Part shown: in pieces, positions 21,167-33,088 of the stretch
Numbering within the stretch: position 1 is the stretch's first letter
Layout of the letters: every line of letters starts with the position of its first letter
Source of the DNA: Melanocharis versteri
Lineage: Eukaryota; Chordata; Aves; Passeriformes; Melanocharitidae
Length of the DNA: 64,000 nucleotides
Assembly (NCBI GenBank): GCA_013397845.1
Contig: VZTG01001534.1
Location: 326,451 to 390,450, forward strand
Reading direction: 5' to 3'
The notes under the pieces: model-generated
What the model was told of the DNA's origin: nothing
Databases searched by the model: none
What the model saw: only the letters and a program-made list of their open reading frames with translations
Translations under genes and position numbers: made by a program

Positions 21167-21356
21167 GGGCTGGAAAGGGAGCAGAGGGGCTGGAAAGGGA
21201 GCAGAGGGGCTGGAAAGGCAGCAGGGGGGCTGGGAAGGGAGCAGGGGGGCTGGGAAGGCAGCAGGAGGGGCTGGGNAAAGGCAGCAGGAGGGGCTGGAAA
21301 GGGAGCAGAGGGGCTGGAAAGGGAGCAGGAGAGGCTGGCAGCAGCAGGAGGGGCAG
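21167..21356. repeat. 20-bp minisatellite, about 9 copies, splice-acceptor-like on the CTNNA1 strand
   Basis: Units of the type ggggctggaaagggagcaga repeat with a 20-base period from about 21167, with drift in length after 21260. On the - strand each unit reads CCCCTCTGCTCCCTTTCCAG, a pyrimidine tract followed by CAG. An undetermined base (N) lies at 21276 within the array. Confidence 0.93.
21276..21276. other. Single undetermined base (N)
   Basis: An isolated N inside the 20-bp minisatellite, at a point where the unit length changes. Confidence 0.99.
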
Positions 21357-21533
21357 CACAGCCCCATCACCCCCAGATGGTGATGATCAGCTCGTGCAGG
21401 GATATCTCTTGCTGACCTGCTGCTGCCCCAAAGCTCTCCTTTCCACAGCTCTCTTTGGTTTTTTTGGGGGGGAAATCTGTGCTAGTAAGTTTAAGCAACT
21501 GAAATGTCAAACAGGGTTTCACTGGAAATTATC

Positions 21534-21722
21534 AGTGGCACAGGGTGCCCAGAGCAGCTGTGGCTGCCCCTGGATCCCTGGCAGTGCCCAAGGCCAGGCT
21601 GGACATTGGGGCTGGGAGCAGCCTGGGACAGTGGGAGGTGTCCCTGCCATGGCAGGGGTGGCACTGGATGAGCTTTAAGGTCCCTTCCAGCCCCAACTGT
21701 TCCATGACCCTGTGGTATCAAA
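21534..21722 (+). mobile_element. CR1 LINE 3' fragment
   Basis: About 190 bases matching the avian CR1 3' region: cagagcagctgtggctgccc, the ggatccctggcagtgcccaa motif, and gacagtgggaggtgtccctg, ending near gaccctgtggtatc, a degenerate form of the CR1 terminal motif. 5' truncated, as most CR1 copies are, and lacking coding sequence. Confidence 0.9.
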
Positions 21723-22486
21723 ATGGCAGAATGTGGGAAGTTTTTTCCATTTTCTCTTAAGGATTTAGGGAGCAATACTGGACTATCAGCCAATTCTGCC
21801 CCTTCTTCCAACCTCCTTCCTCAGTCCTGACACAGCTGGGCAAAAGCACCAGTGACCAAACGTGCCTGTGCAGGGCAAGGAAGAGTATGCCAGAAGAAAT
21901 TAAGAATTTAGCTCCGCTCCCCTCCCCCCAAATATCTGCCATACAGAATCCTCTTAGGAGGAAACATTTCATGAACTACAGTGAAAAAAATTATTTGCAA
22001 AGTAATGGCTGGAATAAGGAAGCAGGCTGGCCCGGGGCAGCTTCCAGCTGTCAGAAACCAGAGCAGCCACTAAAAATCCCTGCACTCTTCAGGGCACAGC
22101 CATCCTGAAATATTAACATCTCTGGAGCACTGCAGGACCCCGGCATGTTCCAGGGCTGTGCAGAGGCATGGGGCAGGTTTAGCTGTGCTGATAAAGTGAT
22201 TTAACCTCACTAAGAGCAAAAAGCAGTCTGGAAAACAGATTGCACAGAGGTGAAGTGAATCTGTCTCCAAACACTGTTGAGTAAGGAAATGTGAAGTCTG
22301 TATTTTCACAGCAAGCGTTCCTCCCCAGAACAACGAGGCAGCAACGCAAACTCTGCATACATTAGAACTCTGACTGCTCCAGCATCTCCTGTCTGCATTC
22401 TGTGGTGCTCAACACAACAGCTCAGCTTGGAATAAGCGTTCCCTGCGGGAGCAAAGCTGCCCGAGGCAGGCGTGTGCTGTACGTAC

Positions 22487-22621
22487 CCCGGAGACGACGA
22501 GCTCCCCGCCCAGGTTCTGCACCTCGGCCTTCACCTTGCTGCAGATGTTGAGCTGGTGGCAGTAGAGCGCGATGCGCTGCAGGTAGGCCAGCAGGTCCTG
22601 CTTGCACGCCGAGTCCGGGCA
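22487..22621 (-). CDS. CTNNA1: Catenin alpha-1, second-last coding exon (actin-contact helix)
   Basis: A 135-bp exon of 45 whole codons, acceptor ccccgcag, donor GTACGT. It corresponds to human residues 767-811 and begins CPDSACKQDLLAYLQRIALY. It lies in the actin-binding domain. By the residue numbering, L785, I792 and V796, which form the actin-contact surface in published alpha-E-catenin/F-actin structures, are all present (in IALYCHQLNICSKVK). It ends LGGELVVSG and joins VDSAMS in the last exon in phase 0. Confidence 0.98.
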
Positions 22622-22868
22622 CTGCGGGGCAACACGGGGCACGTCAGGCTCTGCAGCAGCCCCCCAGCTGGGGCAGCAGCCAGAGGGACAAAGCAGGAAC
22701 CCCCCGTGCAGCAGGGAAAGGGCCCGGGGAGCTGCCCTGCCTGCGGAGTGCTGGGCATTGAGACAGCTGAGCAGCACGAAGGGCAGCGAAAACCCAGCAG
22801 CCACGAGCAGGGCAGCGCTGGACAGGCTGCTGGGCTCCTTCCAGCTGCCCCTCAGCAGCCCTCCCAGC

Positions 22869-22888
22869 GAGGAGGAGGAGGAGGAGGA
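22869..22888. repeat. GGA triplet repeat
   Basis: About six uninterrupted GGA/GAG triplets in a CTNNA1 intron. Confidence 0.9.
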
Positions 22889-24348
22889 CTATTTCCCCTC
22901 CCCAGAGCAGGTTTGTCAGCTGTAAAAGGTCCTTCCTGCACTGCACAGGACACAGCAGCCGTGGCCTGACACCCAGGATCTCAAGCTGCAGCTAGCAGAT
23001 GTCACCAATTCCTCCCTCAGTGCTCAATGTCAAGTATTCCAAGCTTGGAAGTGATAAACCCAACAGCGACTCAATTACACGCAGCAAACAGAGATTTTCC
23101 TGACTTCTGCTCCCATTTCGTAGCGGTGGGGAAAGCAGGTTCCTCACCAGGCACAAAATGACATTTTTAAGGCGCTCGCTGCAGCACTCATCCGAAAGAT
23201 GAAGGTAACTTTTTCAGCTTTGCACAGAAGGCTCTGCAGGAGTCCCTCTGCGAGGGCTGCTGTGCAGTTTGGGAAGGTGGCATTTTCTGGGACAGAACCA
23301 AAGGCTGAGCCATGGATGAGCCAGGCTCAGGCTGGATTTCCAAACCAGAGGGGAGCCCAGCTGAGGGGCAGCCACAGCCCAGAGCAGGGGATGAGGGCTG
23401 GGTATTCACACACAACACCTACAGCTTCACATCCACTGATTTACATCACACTGGGTCACACACCCTGTGCTTAAGCCCTGCTCTGAGCTCAGAGAAGCAC
23501 CACTTGTTGTGCCCCACGGAGAGCTCCTGCTCTTTCTTCCACTGAAATGGCCACTCATCACCTCATCTTCCCACCCAGCATCCACAGGCCTCCGGGACAA
23601 AACCACCATCAAACTCCCACTGATCCTCCTTTTCTGCTGGCAGGCAGGCTGCCCTGTACCCAGCATTATTGCAGCTGCAGCAGTGGCATTCACCTGGCAT
23701 TACCCAGGGACAGACTACAGGCACACCCTGCAGTGATCTCCAGCCTTCCAGGCAGCTGCTCCCCATCCAGAGTGATTTAAGAGCTCTTTTTCACACACCC
23801 CTGTTCACAGCAAAATCCCATTTCACCTGAGACCCTGATCCTGTGCAATGGACCATCTGATGAAGATTCACAATGGACATGGCATGACTGGGAGATTAAT
23901 CTTCAGTGTGGCACCACTTCATTACTTAATGCTTCACTCCAGCTGGGAGTTGTCGCTTTGGCCACGCAGCCTCTCCTCCCCTTTCAGGGCAAGGTAAAAA
24001 TCTCCTCCTGGCTGTCAGCAGCAGGCTCTGAGCCCTGATTCTCCCTGCAGACCTTCTCGCCTCAGCTATGAGATGGAGGCAGGAACTCTTTTCTTTGTAT
24101 GAAGGAGGAGCAGATCGTGGTGCACACACAGGGATGTGCAAACAGGGTCCCACTCTCGTGGAGCATTTCCTTCCCACAACAGCACCTGATCTGCCAGAAC
24201 AGGCACTTCCCTCTGCAGTGAAGGTGAGTGCAGCTAGCACATACATTTGGTTTTTTCCAGGGCCAGAACAAATGGGTTTTGTAAGCCCAGGCAGCCTCTG
24301 TGCTGAGCAGAGGTAACTCAGGTGCTGCAGTGCTGTGCCCACAGAGCT

Positions 24349-24364
24349 CACACACACACACACA
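24349..24364. repeat. (CA)8 microsatellite
   Basis: Eight CA dinucleotides, uninterrupted, in a CTNNA1 intron. Confidence 0.95.
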
Positions 24365-27339
24365 GGGGCCCTGCAGTGGGAGATCTGCGTGGCTTTATGG
24401 GCATCTGACCCCACCAACAGACACACAACCACCTTCTCAGTCCCAAGGAAAATGATGGCACACCCAAAGGAACTGCAACTCTCACCGCGGGCACGCAGCT
24501 TCCATCAGTGCAGTGAAGCCCTGCCTAACGAAGCAGCAAAGCTTGCAGGTTAATTTTTTAAGCTAATCAATATTAGTCAGCAGTACAAGACGTTTTAGAG
24601 CAAGCCCACAAATAGCCCTGGCCAAAGAGCTAATGAAAAGCTCGAATTACCATTCTGGAAGCTGCTCTCCATCTCCCAAAGAGCTCATCTAACACAGTGA
24701 GGGAGCTGTGGAGGGGCTCCAGGGCTGACAAATGCCCCGTACAGCACACCAGGGGCACGGCTCAACAATCCCAGCTACTCTGGGGGGCTGTGACATGTTC
24801 AAGGAAAAACTCTCCAGGCAGGAGGCTGCTGCACGATCACCAATGGCTGAGGAAGGCAGCGAAACCTTCGTGGAACAGGAATGGTCCCCGGGTTGTGTAC
24901 ATCAGCATGATGAGAGCTGGAAGCCCACACCCTCTCCTGTGTGTGCTATTTCTGCAGGCAGGATCGAGGGCTCGGCTCAAAGACAGATGAGGTTTAAATG
25001 GAGATGTAACACAAGATAAAAAAGAGCATCAACAAAAGGCACTGCGGGTGCCTGCAGGAGCCCCGTCCTTTCCTAGGCAGGAGCACTCGGATAAAAATCA
25101 AAAAACCCAAAAGGCAACAATGTGAACGCTGATCAAGAACGATGACATTATTGCATTAACCCACAGCCACAACCCCCCTCTGCAGAGCTGCCATGGCAGG
25201 ATTCCCACAGCCCAGCCCAGCAGGAGTGCAGAGCAGATGGAAATGACCACGTTGGGGACACCCCACCTTCCCTAAGCCCCCAAACTGAGCTGCTGCCACA
25301 CACTCAGGGAAGGTTATTGGCAAAAGCTAAGCTGGCTGCTCCAGGTCAGATCCAGAATCCATCCTGGACACAGCAAACACCCCCCACATTCGGTTCCTGC
25401 TGCCCCAGCTGAGCCTGCAGAGAAGCAGAACCACCATTTTCTCTCTTTCTGCAGAGAAAAGGGGCAGGGGAGGACAGCAGAGCCCTGGTGGTGTGTGCTG
25501 ATGGACACAGCCCATCCCCAGAGGCTGCAGGGGAGAGCCAGCGACCCCAGAGCTTCTTCCTCCCTCTGCCTCTCCCTTTGGGAATGGACCCTGCTGCACC
25601 AGGAATTCCAATAAACCCCCCAGCCCTGGGTGCCAGCTGGGCCAGCAGCAGCTGCCAGCAGCTGTTTTGGGAGGCAGCTCCCTGGCAGGACAGGCACTGA
25701 CCGTGGGTGCCAGCAGCTGCCACCAGCACAGCCACCAGGGTGTCCCCACCCCAGCTCCCCCAGCCAGGGACCAGTCTCCCCAGCAAGAGGCTGCTGGACC
25801 CTTTCACTGGCAAGTGGGGCAACCCCTACCCTCACCCCCATCTCCTTTCCAGGGAATGATCAGAACTGATGTAACCTCAGCCTCCCACCGCTACGGAAGG
25901 GAAAAAACAGGAATTTCCTTCGGCTTTGTAGGTGTTTCGACACTGAAAAAATAAATAATAGAGAGAAGCCTTGTCTTGCTGCAAATCATTGTCATTTGTG
26001 TTGTGCTCATAACTGCTTCGTATTCCCCTATTCCCTGCAAGCAGCAGCTGCCTGAGTGAGGGATGGGAACCTCGGGGAGAACCTGCGGCTGATGGCGGGG
26101 TTCCCAACAGACAGGGGCTCCTGGGATGGCAGCTCCTGGAGCTCCAGAGGAGTGTGCTGCAGAGCTGGGGCTGCTGGCACAGTGACACGAGGGGTCAGGG
26201 CTGGGGTGTCACCCTCACACGGCACAAAGCCCCCCGTGTGCTCCCAGGCAGGAGCAGGCACAGAGGGATCCGTGCTCGGAGCTGTCACACTGCTCCACAT
26301 GAACACGTTTCTAGAGAGTGTGGAAGCACATCTGATGAAATATGCAGGCTCCAAGTATTAGCAGAGTATGGAGTCAGGAAAAAGCTATATTCTTGTCAAA
26401 ATGACTAACTGTACAGTGCTGCTCATATTTATCTTCAAACATGTGCTTAATCTGTTACATTTTTAAGGCCCTTACTGCTACTAAAAGGAGCCATTGAGTT
26501 TTCTTTTGTATTTTGAAGTACAGAAAACCATATACCAACGTTGCATAAAACATGTGAATTTAAAAAAAAATAAAAAGCATTGTCAACCTTCAGCCCAAGC
26601 TCCCCTGAGACCTCAAACACAAACTGCTCCTTGCTTCATTTACCTACATCAGCAGCACACCTAGTTCTTGCAGAAACAAGGCTGTCAAAGTGCTGGAGCA
26701 AGGAGACCCATTTGAAAAAACACTTCTCAAATTTATTTCCCCATTGAACATTTCTCACTGCATCATTAATAAAGGAGGGTGTAGACAAGCACCTCTGGAT
26801 GCAACATTAAGAGAGAGTCCTGCACTGCAATGATTCACTTCCAAAGTGACACAGGTTCAGTTAAAACCTTGCAGTACAAATTTCCATCCTGAAAAGGCCT
26901 GGAAGGCAAGTGACACCCGGAGAAAACAAAGTTCACTCCATGATCTCAGACTTAACCTCCCTGCGTTTCAGAGTCTCTCTCGAAGGTGGAATATTATTAC
27001 TAATGTTGATGTTTCTCTGCTATTTGGGTGTGGGCTGAGGCCAAAGGTGCCCTTGCTTGGCCCAGTTTCTGAGTGGCTCAGGACAGGCATTGCATGAGTA
27101 AATCCCTGAGCTGGCCGTGCTCCTTCAGTCCTGTGAGAATTCCTTCCAAACACTGGGACAGCACAGCCACGCTCGGGTCACTGCAGGCCCTGCTCCAAAT
27201 CTTCATCAGCTCTGACTGGACAGTGAAAAAACCACCAGAGAGCTCTGACAACCTCCCCACTCAGTCTGTGGGGCAGCTGAAAATTGTTCATGGCAAACAG
27301 CTGCCTCAAAGCCAGTGTTAAAGGTTGTGCAATCGGCCA

Positions 27340-27521
27340 GGTGGCATCGTGCAGGTGCTGTCCTTGCAGCCTGTGCTCTGGGAAGGTGGCATCGTGCAGG
27401 TGCTGTCCCCGCAGCCTGTGCTCTGGGAAGGTGGCATCGTGCAGGTGCTGTCCCTGCAGCCTGTGCTCTGGGAAGGTGGCATCGTGCAGGTGCTGTCCCT
27501 GCAGCCTGTGCTCTGGGAAGC
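27340..27521. repeat. 45-bp minisatellite, about 4 copies
   Basis: ggtggcatcgtgcaggtgct recurs at 27340, 27385, 27430 and 27475, an exact 45-base period with only two or three substitutions, ending near 27521. The array lies about 340 bases upstream, on the CTNNA1 strand, of the acceptor-side exon 27860-27965's donor. The multiple-of-three period keeps frames open on both strands. Confidence 0.96.
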
Positions 27522-27859
27522 ACCAGGAGTGCTCTGGGTGTGGCGTGAGCCCAGCCTGGGTCCTGCTCAGCACTGGCACTGCCCTGGCTCTACGTGACCC
27601 GAAGCAGGGCTGGCACAAAATGCCAGGGGCCTGATTCCAGCCAAGGAGCTGCTGTGTCACTGCTGGCCACGCTCAGCTGTGTCCCTGCTCAGGGAGGCAG
27701 GAGAGCAGCTGGAAAAAACAGCGTTTTCTAGCAGCAGATCTGGAAAATCAGCTAAAACACCCCAAAACCAAACACGTTTTCATCTGTCCCTCGTGCCTGC
27801 AGTACTGAAAGATCTGCTGTGGCTCCTGGGTGCTGGAGGCTCACGGGACTGTGACTTAC

Positions 27860-27965
27860 GTGGTCAGCAATGGTCCGGCCCAGCTTGTCCATCCTCGACC
27901 CAGCCTCTGCAATCTTCTTGGCTGCACTGATCACATCCGACGTGTTCTTCAGTGGGCCTTTGCCC
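27860..27965 (-). CDS. CTNNA1: Catenin alpha-1, third-last coding exon (actin-binding domain)
   Basis: A 106-bp exon, acceptor ttttgcag, donor GTAAGT. One base completes the arginine codon split with the preceding exon; 35 codons follow, beginning GKGPLKNTSDVISAAKKIAE and ending DKLGRTIADH, matching human residues 732-766. It forms part of the helical bundle of the F-actin-binding domain. It leaves in phase 0 and joins CPDSACK. Confidence 0.98.
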
Positions 27966-28691
27966 CTGCAAAACAGAGCAGAGGCTCCCTCCTAGCACCA
28001 GAAAACCACAGCAGTGAGCTCTGTGTCCCTTTTCTCATTCTGTCCCACGCAGTGCTGGCAGTGACTCCTCACCCGAAGGGCAGGAGCAGCCACTACAGCA
28101 CCTTCATTTGCAGGAGTTACCCCCTTTCAGCTCTTCCCCACATCTAGCTTAAATCTAGGAATAAAAACATCTTAAATTTTACTGCTTTGGGCAACCTAAT
28201 GATGATAAGAGATAACATTTTAGAAGACGGATTTGCAATTTTTATGGAATGGAACATGAGGTTTAAAAAATAGCGTTATATAAAAACTGGTAAATTAATT
28301 TCAAAAGGCATCAAAAACCCCCTCTCCTTCCTCTGCAAATAACTGTACTAGGAACTATTTCTGCAACGTGGCAATATTGAGAAGCCCATAGAATTTAATG
28401 CTGTAAAGAACTGAGCAAATATATATCTATATATTCCTGGGGACAAGAATCACCCTTAAGAAAGAAAGAAAGACAGGCAATAACTGCTGTGTATCTGTAG
28501 ATCAATTTAAACAGTTATTACCACCCAGCCACTGCACAGTAATGCATCTCCCCAGTTCATATGCACCCGGAACAGGGCACCATTTAAAGGAAATTATAGG
28601 AAGTGAGACTCTCAGGAGAACTTGCAGCGTGTCTCACCGAAAGCCCAGCAGCCCAGGCAGCTCGGAGTGAGCACCAATTAAAAAGCCTCAC
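27966..28691 (-). other. CTNNA1: CTNNA1 short intron
   Basis: A 726-bp intron (donor GTGAGG), AT-rich over 28140-28540, including tatatatctatatattcc and a (GAAA)n-like agaaagaaagaaagacagg at about 28460-28480. Nothing coding is seen. Confidence 0.95.
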
Positions 28692-28873
28692 CTGGTGAAG
28701 TCTGTCATTTCCATCATGATCATGCACATCTGTTTGGCCAGGACAATGATGTCATTGCCACTGTCGTCCCACTTGGACACTTCAGCATCCAATTTACTCT
28801 TTTCCTCCTGGAAGCTGGCGACCTGCTCAGCAATCTTGGCTTTCTGCTCTTGAGGGAGCTGAGCCATGATAGC
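28692..28873 (-). CDS. CTNNA1: Catenin alpha-1, fourth-last coding exon (start of the actin-binding domain)
   Basis: A 182-bp exon, acceptor tcttccag, donor GTGAGG. It encodes 60 residues plus two bases of a split arginine codon, human residues 671-730, opening AIMAQLPQEQKAKIAEQVAS and ending MCMIMMEMTDFTR. A671 is the usual N-terminal boundary of the alpha-E-catenin actin-binding domain, so the domain begins exactly at this exon. The first helix encoded here is the one thought to unfold under force in the catch-bond mechanism (established for the family). Confidence 0.98.
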
Positions 28874-30333
28874 CTGGAAGAGAAAGAGTTTTCTCACATG
28901 GCCTCCTGCTGCCTTGTAGAGGCTTCTTGGAACATTTCACTAATAACCAATTTCAGTCATGTAGATGGAGGATAAAACTTTAATAGCAATCCTCTACCTA
29001 GAGGCTTTACAGAGCCATTTGCTTCCATTCTGAATCAAAGTTTGTACTCTTTTTTTAAGAAAAAGTGCCCAGAAAGACAAGTTGACACTTAAAATATGGG
29101 CCTTTGCATGATAAAGCTGTTAAGACTCCAAACAAATTTGCCACATATTACCATCCCTCAAAATAAAACTGCATGAAGAAGGAGGACTTGTCTTTTATAG
29201 AAAATTTCAACGTTTTAAAATTAAGTTTCACTTGGGTATTGAGGATAATAAGAAATATTACCCGTCTCTTCCCTGCAAAAAACTAGCTGTACTCCTTTGA
29301 AACATGTCTGCTGAGGAAAGAGTAAGTGAAAATAAAGAGTATGTGCTTACTCCCAAATAAAATCTCTCAGACTGGGTTTACAGCCTGTGTAAGACTCCAC
29401 AGCCTTGCCTTCATAAATACTGGGAGCACAGATGCCTCCAGGAGCAGGCAAAAAGGAGCCTGTGGTACTAAAAATCCTCTGGCAGCAGCTGTGCTGGGAG
29501 GTAAACGAGCAATGTGTGCATTCAGATAGAAGGGGGCGAGGGTCCAGGCTTGGAGACTGCTTGTGCAAGGGAGGGGAGCATAAAACTACTCCCACTTAGT
29601 GTAACTCCCAAGCCAGCGTGGCAGAAGTTTGATAAATAAGGTCTGGCTACTTCTTGCCTGGCAGGAAGAGCCTCCACAAAAAATGTGCCATGGCACTCTC
29701 CCAAGAGTGTAAATTGTTATCGATCCAGAGGGGCCGTGTCAGATAAAAGCAATGGGTAAGGCCTGGTTTTCCTTCAATGCACTGATTTTAGGGTTTCACC
29801 TCCTAATGATTATATATTGCCTATCGATGCTTTCATTTTTGAGTCACAGGAAATGCAGTTAGTTGAAATGATTTCATTTCTGAGCTCCTCTCAACGTTGT
29901 CTTGATAAATGCTCAGTGACCAAACACACACCAGCACGTGTGTGAGGAGACATTTTGTGAAGATTCTTTGCTCATAAAGTTAGGCTTTGTCTGTTGAAAA
30001 TAACATTAATCCAATGGAATGATCTGCCCTGTACCCCCCTGCAGAAGCTCACCCGACTACCATGTCTGTGATACCAAAATGTGAAGTGGTTTTTTGGTAC
30101 TCAAAGGATTTTGATCTTTCAGAACACCCGAAATAAAACGCAGACGTTTCTCACATCCACCAGACCAACTGCATTTCACCCAACCTCCTCTTCAGAAGAA
30201 TGCAGGAAACAAAGAACGCTGGTTTTCTGACCCAGCATTTTTATCACCAAAATTTAACCTGGGCTTTCAAAGCAAGCTGAAGTGTTTCTTGGAGGCAGGT
30301 AACACTTTTACAGTGCTCAGGTTTGTGCCTTAC
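28874..30333 (-). other. CTNNA1: CTNNA1 intron
   Basis: A 1,460-bp intron (donor GTAAGG), unique-looking and AT-rich. No repeat or exon is recognised. Confidence 0.95.
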
Positions 30334-30444
30334 CCTTGCACTCTGCCCAGCAATGAGCTGATCATCCTCAGTCTGGATGCTGGTTCTGCTTCGGACATCG
30401 AAATCCTCGGTCTCAAAGTCGGAATCATCCAGCTCCTCAGGAGT
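30334..30444 (-). CDS. CTNNA1: Catenin alpha-1, fifth-last coding exon (phospho-linker)
   Basis: A 111-bp exon of 37 whole codons, acceptor tttttcctcag, donor GTAAGG, human residues 634-670. It begins TPEELDDSDFETEDFDVRSR, the acidic linker between the M domain and the actin-binding domain. Human S641 (a CK2 site) and the nearby CK1 sites at S652, S655 and T658 map here and are retained. The only change I recall against human is TSIQ for TSVQ. Phosphorylation of the linker tunes adhesion and actin interaction (established for mammals and flies). Confidence 0.98.
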
Positions 30445-33088
30445 CTGAGGAAAAAGCATTCAGGCAGAGTCAAATTACAGATTCCATGGCTCTGAAAATC
30501 AACACGAATATTGTTTTTCAAGCAGAGAGAATGGAAATCAGTGGAGGTAAAAATGATTCCATGTTTTCAACAAGAAGGTAAATACAGGGACTGTATCCAG
30601 CTCTGAACACGTGTGATTTTATGTGCTTGACTGCTCCTGTTAAACACCATAGGGATCCCCAGAATCACACAGCAGTAACGAAACAGCTGAGATTTGTTAG
30701 GACATTAATGCACTCAGCAACTGAAAGACAGAAAAAAGTTCTTGAGAAAGGAACAGCGCTTTTACAATTTGATTAAATGTAAAAGCTCCACTCGAGATTC
30801 TGAAGCTGGAATTACACACAGCTCTAAGGGCTGGTTCAGAAGCACAGACAGTGTCTTCAGCACAATTACAAATCAAAGCATTGACTAAATTAACAACAGA
30901 TAAAATATCTCAAAATTTATCTTTATCCCTCAGGAAAAGCTGAAAAAATTCAGCTAGTAAGGGCCAGCTTTTATGCTGTAGGCTAAACACATCTGACCTA
31001 CTTCCTGCTTGCCTAGGATTTATTTTTGCTCCTGCCAGTCTGTAGCTGGCAAACTTTTTATAAAGCTTATCAAGTTTAAACAGCATGTTTGTCAAAATAC
31101 TACATCTTTGCTAAAGTGGTACTTCACGACAATTCTCCAGAGCTGGGTTAACAAAGAACTTCACTGATAAACGCAATAAATTGTGATTAACAGATAAGAT
31201 GCAAATAAAGTCCCTCTTCTTTAGATTCCTTTGCTATGATTTGAATTTCACAGACTTGTCTTCCTACACAGGCACTTCGTGATACACTGAAAAAGGAGAT
31301 GGACATGTAAAATGGTTGCCAAAAAGCAGAGGTGAGTAGGGTGACAGTCAAGACTGGGTATTCCAGCCTCCTCTCCAGGCGCTGGAGAACAGGGTATATC
31401 CACAAAATCAGCACAGGGACACTCACTAAGAAGTAGCTCAGTGTATCAATATTTAAAAATGAAAAAACATAAAGAAAACAGTTCTGCTGTATGTTTACAA
31501 ACTGTCTGTGAGGCTCCTCTGCCCATCCCTCCCAAAGCCCAGGGACACACAAAGTGTAACTCTGCCTTTCGAGTGCCACCGAGGGCAGAAACTCCTCTGG
31601 GGAGACAAGCCTGGGCAGCAGGGAGGGGGAAAGAGCTTCTCTTCAATAAACACAGATACAGTGAGGTGGTAGTTTTGAAAATACCCCGCATAAACACAGA
31701 AATGAGGTGCTGCAGTGGCTTTTCCTGCTGCTCCCTGTGAAGAACCAGAGCCCCTGGACAAAGCTGAAGAGAATGAGCCCCTGCGAGCGGGGTTACACCA
31801 AGCCCTGGAGAACCCTGCCATCTCCACCTGGATGGCTCTTTTATCCCCAAATAAACCCTCTGCACGACAAGTGCTAACATTTTAACTTCCTTCTAGGTGG
31901 CTGCTGTTGGCTGCTGGCCGTGGGGCTGTGGCTCCCTGGCCCCGGAGCGTGGCACAGGGAAAACGCCAGCGCTCCTGGCACTGCCAGCCCGGGTGACTGC
32001 TGCCCACTGGGACTGGCAGCCCAGCTCCCTGCCCTGAACAGCAAGGGCTTCAGCAGGGGGGGAACCACATCCGTTTGTCTGCATAGGAGGAAGGCACTGA
32101 TATCTTCATCTAACACTGGCTGTCTATAAATCCTGAGCTTGTCTGAAGAAAATGCCACGGGGAGCACAGATGTGGTTGTCAGCTTCTCTCCTGGCTTCTC
32201 ATCTGATCCTTTGCTTTAAGCAGCAAACCTGGAAGATGCTATTGCAATGGTTACTGTAATCACCCATCTTCTGGGGCTGTACATCCTTGATTTACTGACC
32301 ACCAAACTGCACCTGCCACGGTCACCACTCTGAAAGACCAGGGCAGTATCTCAGAGTCAAAGGAATACACGGAAAAGAGGAAAAAAGGAATAAAACCCCT
32401 ACATTTGTCTTTGCTGTGTCTGGCTCCTGCCCATTTTTGCCCCACTAAGATCCAAGAAATAGGTCCATGGATCAGCTTCAACCAGAACTCCCTTTTCTGC
32501 ATCCCTTCAACCAACTGCAGGAGCCCTTTTGCATCTGACTTACCAGAAATTAGGGCTTCCAAGTCACACCCACTGCAAGCACACAGGAGACACGGCCTCT
32601 GTGAGCTGCTCCTGTTTACCCAGGTTAGCCAATTAACAAATTACAGCTCTAGGAACAACAGACCAAACTCATCTCAGCCTTCTTTTGACTGACTAACATC
32701 AATTCTCAAAATTTACTTAATGAAGAGCCATTAGGTTTTATTTCTAAGCTCTCAAACTATCAACAAGCATCTATAGCTCTGAATTAATTTGCTGTTGTTA
32801 ACTGAAAGGTCACTGATTTTAGCACATTAACGAGCCAGGCATTACCATGAGATTACAAAAGATGCGTGAAGGGTATTTAGCATCACAACTCGGGCCATCA
32901 TCGATGCTCAGATCTGGTTAATGAATCTGAATCCAAACTGCTCAAGTGCTCCACAGCGATTAGCAGCTTTTAAGACTCTGAACGTTAACCGGAGCTAAAC
33001 GAAAATCTCCTGCTGTCTGCTCCCCGTCATCCTGACGGCTGGCAGCTCAGCAGAGGCAGGGGAAGCTGCTGGGGGAAGTTGTGCTCAC
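30445..33088 (-). other. CTNNA1: CTNNA1 intron
   Basis: A 2,644-bp intron (donor GTGAGC). AT-rich, with no recognised transposon or exon. Confidence 0.95.

Larger units (their letters stand above)
19547..22486 (-). other. CTNNA1: CTNNA1 last intron
   Basis: A 2,940-bp intron, donor GTACGT and acceptor CAG. It contains a G-rich 18-20 bp minisatellite (20201-20440), a 20-bp minisatellite (21167-21356) and a short CR1 fragment (21534-21722). Confidence 0.95.
22622..27859 (-). other. CTNNA1: CTNNA1 intron between the third-last and second-last coding exons
   Basis: A 5,238-bp intron (donor GTAAGT). It contains a short GAG repeat (22869-22888), a (CA)8 repeat (24349-24364) and a 45-bp minisatellite (27340-27521). 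No exon or transposon is recognised; several open frames are GC-driven. Confidence 0.95.

Noticed and set aside
22409..22804. Reading past the splice donor of the 135-bp exon as an extended protein
   Set aside because: The frame continues into GTACGT, a donor; the phase and the next exon (VDSAMS) confirm that coding stops at 22487.
27206..27660. Repeat-containing frames around the 45-bp minisatellite
   Set aside because: Same cause: an exact period divisible by three in intronic sequence.
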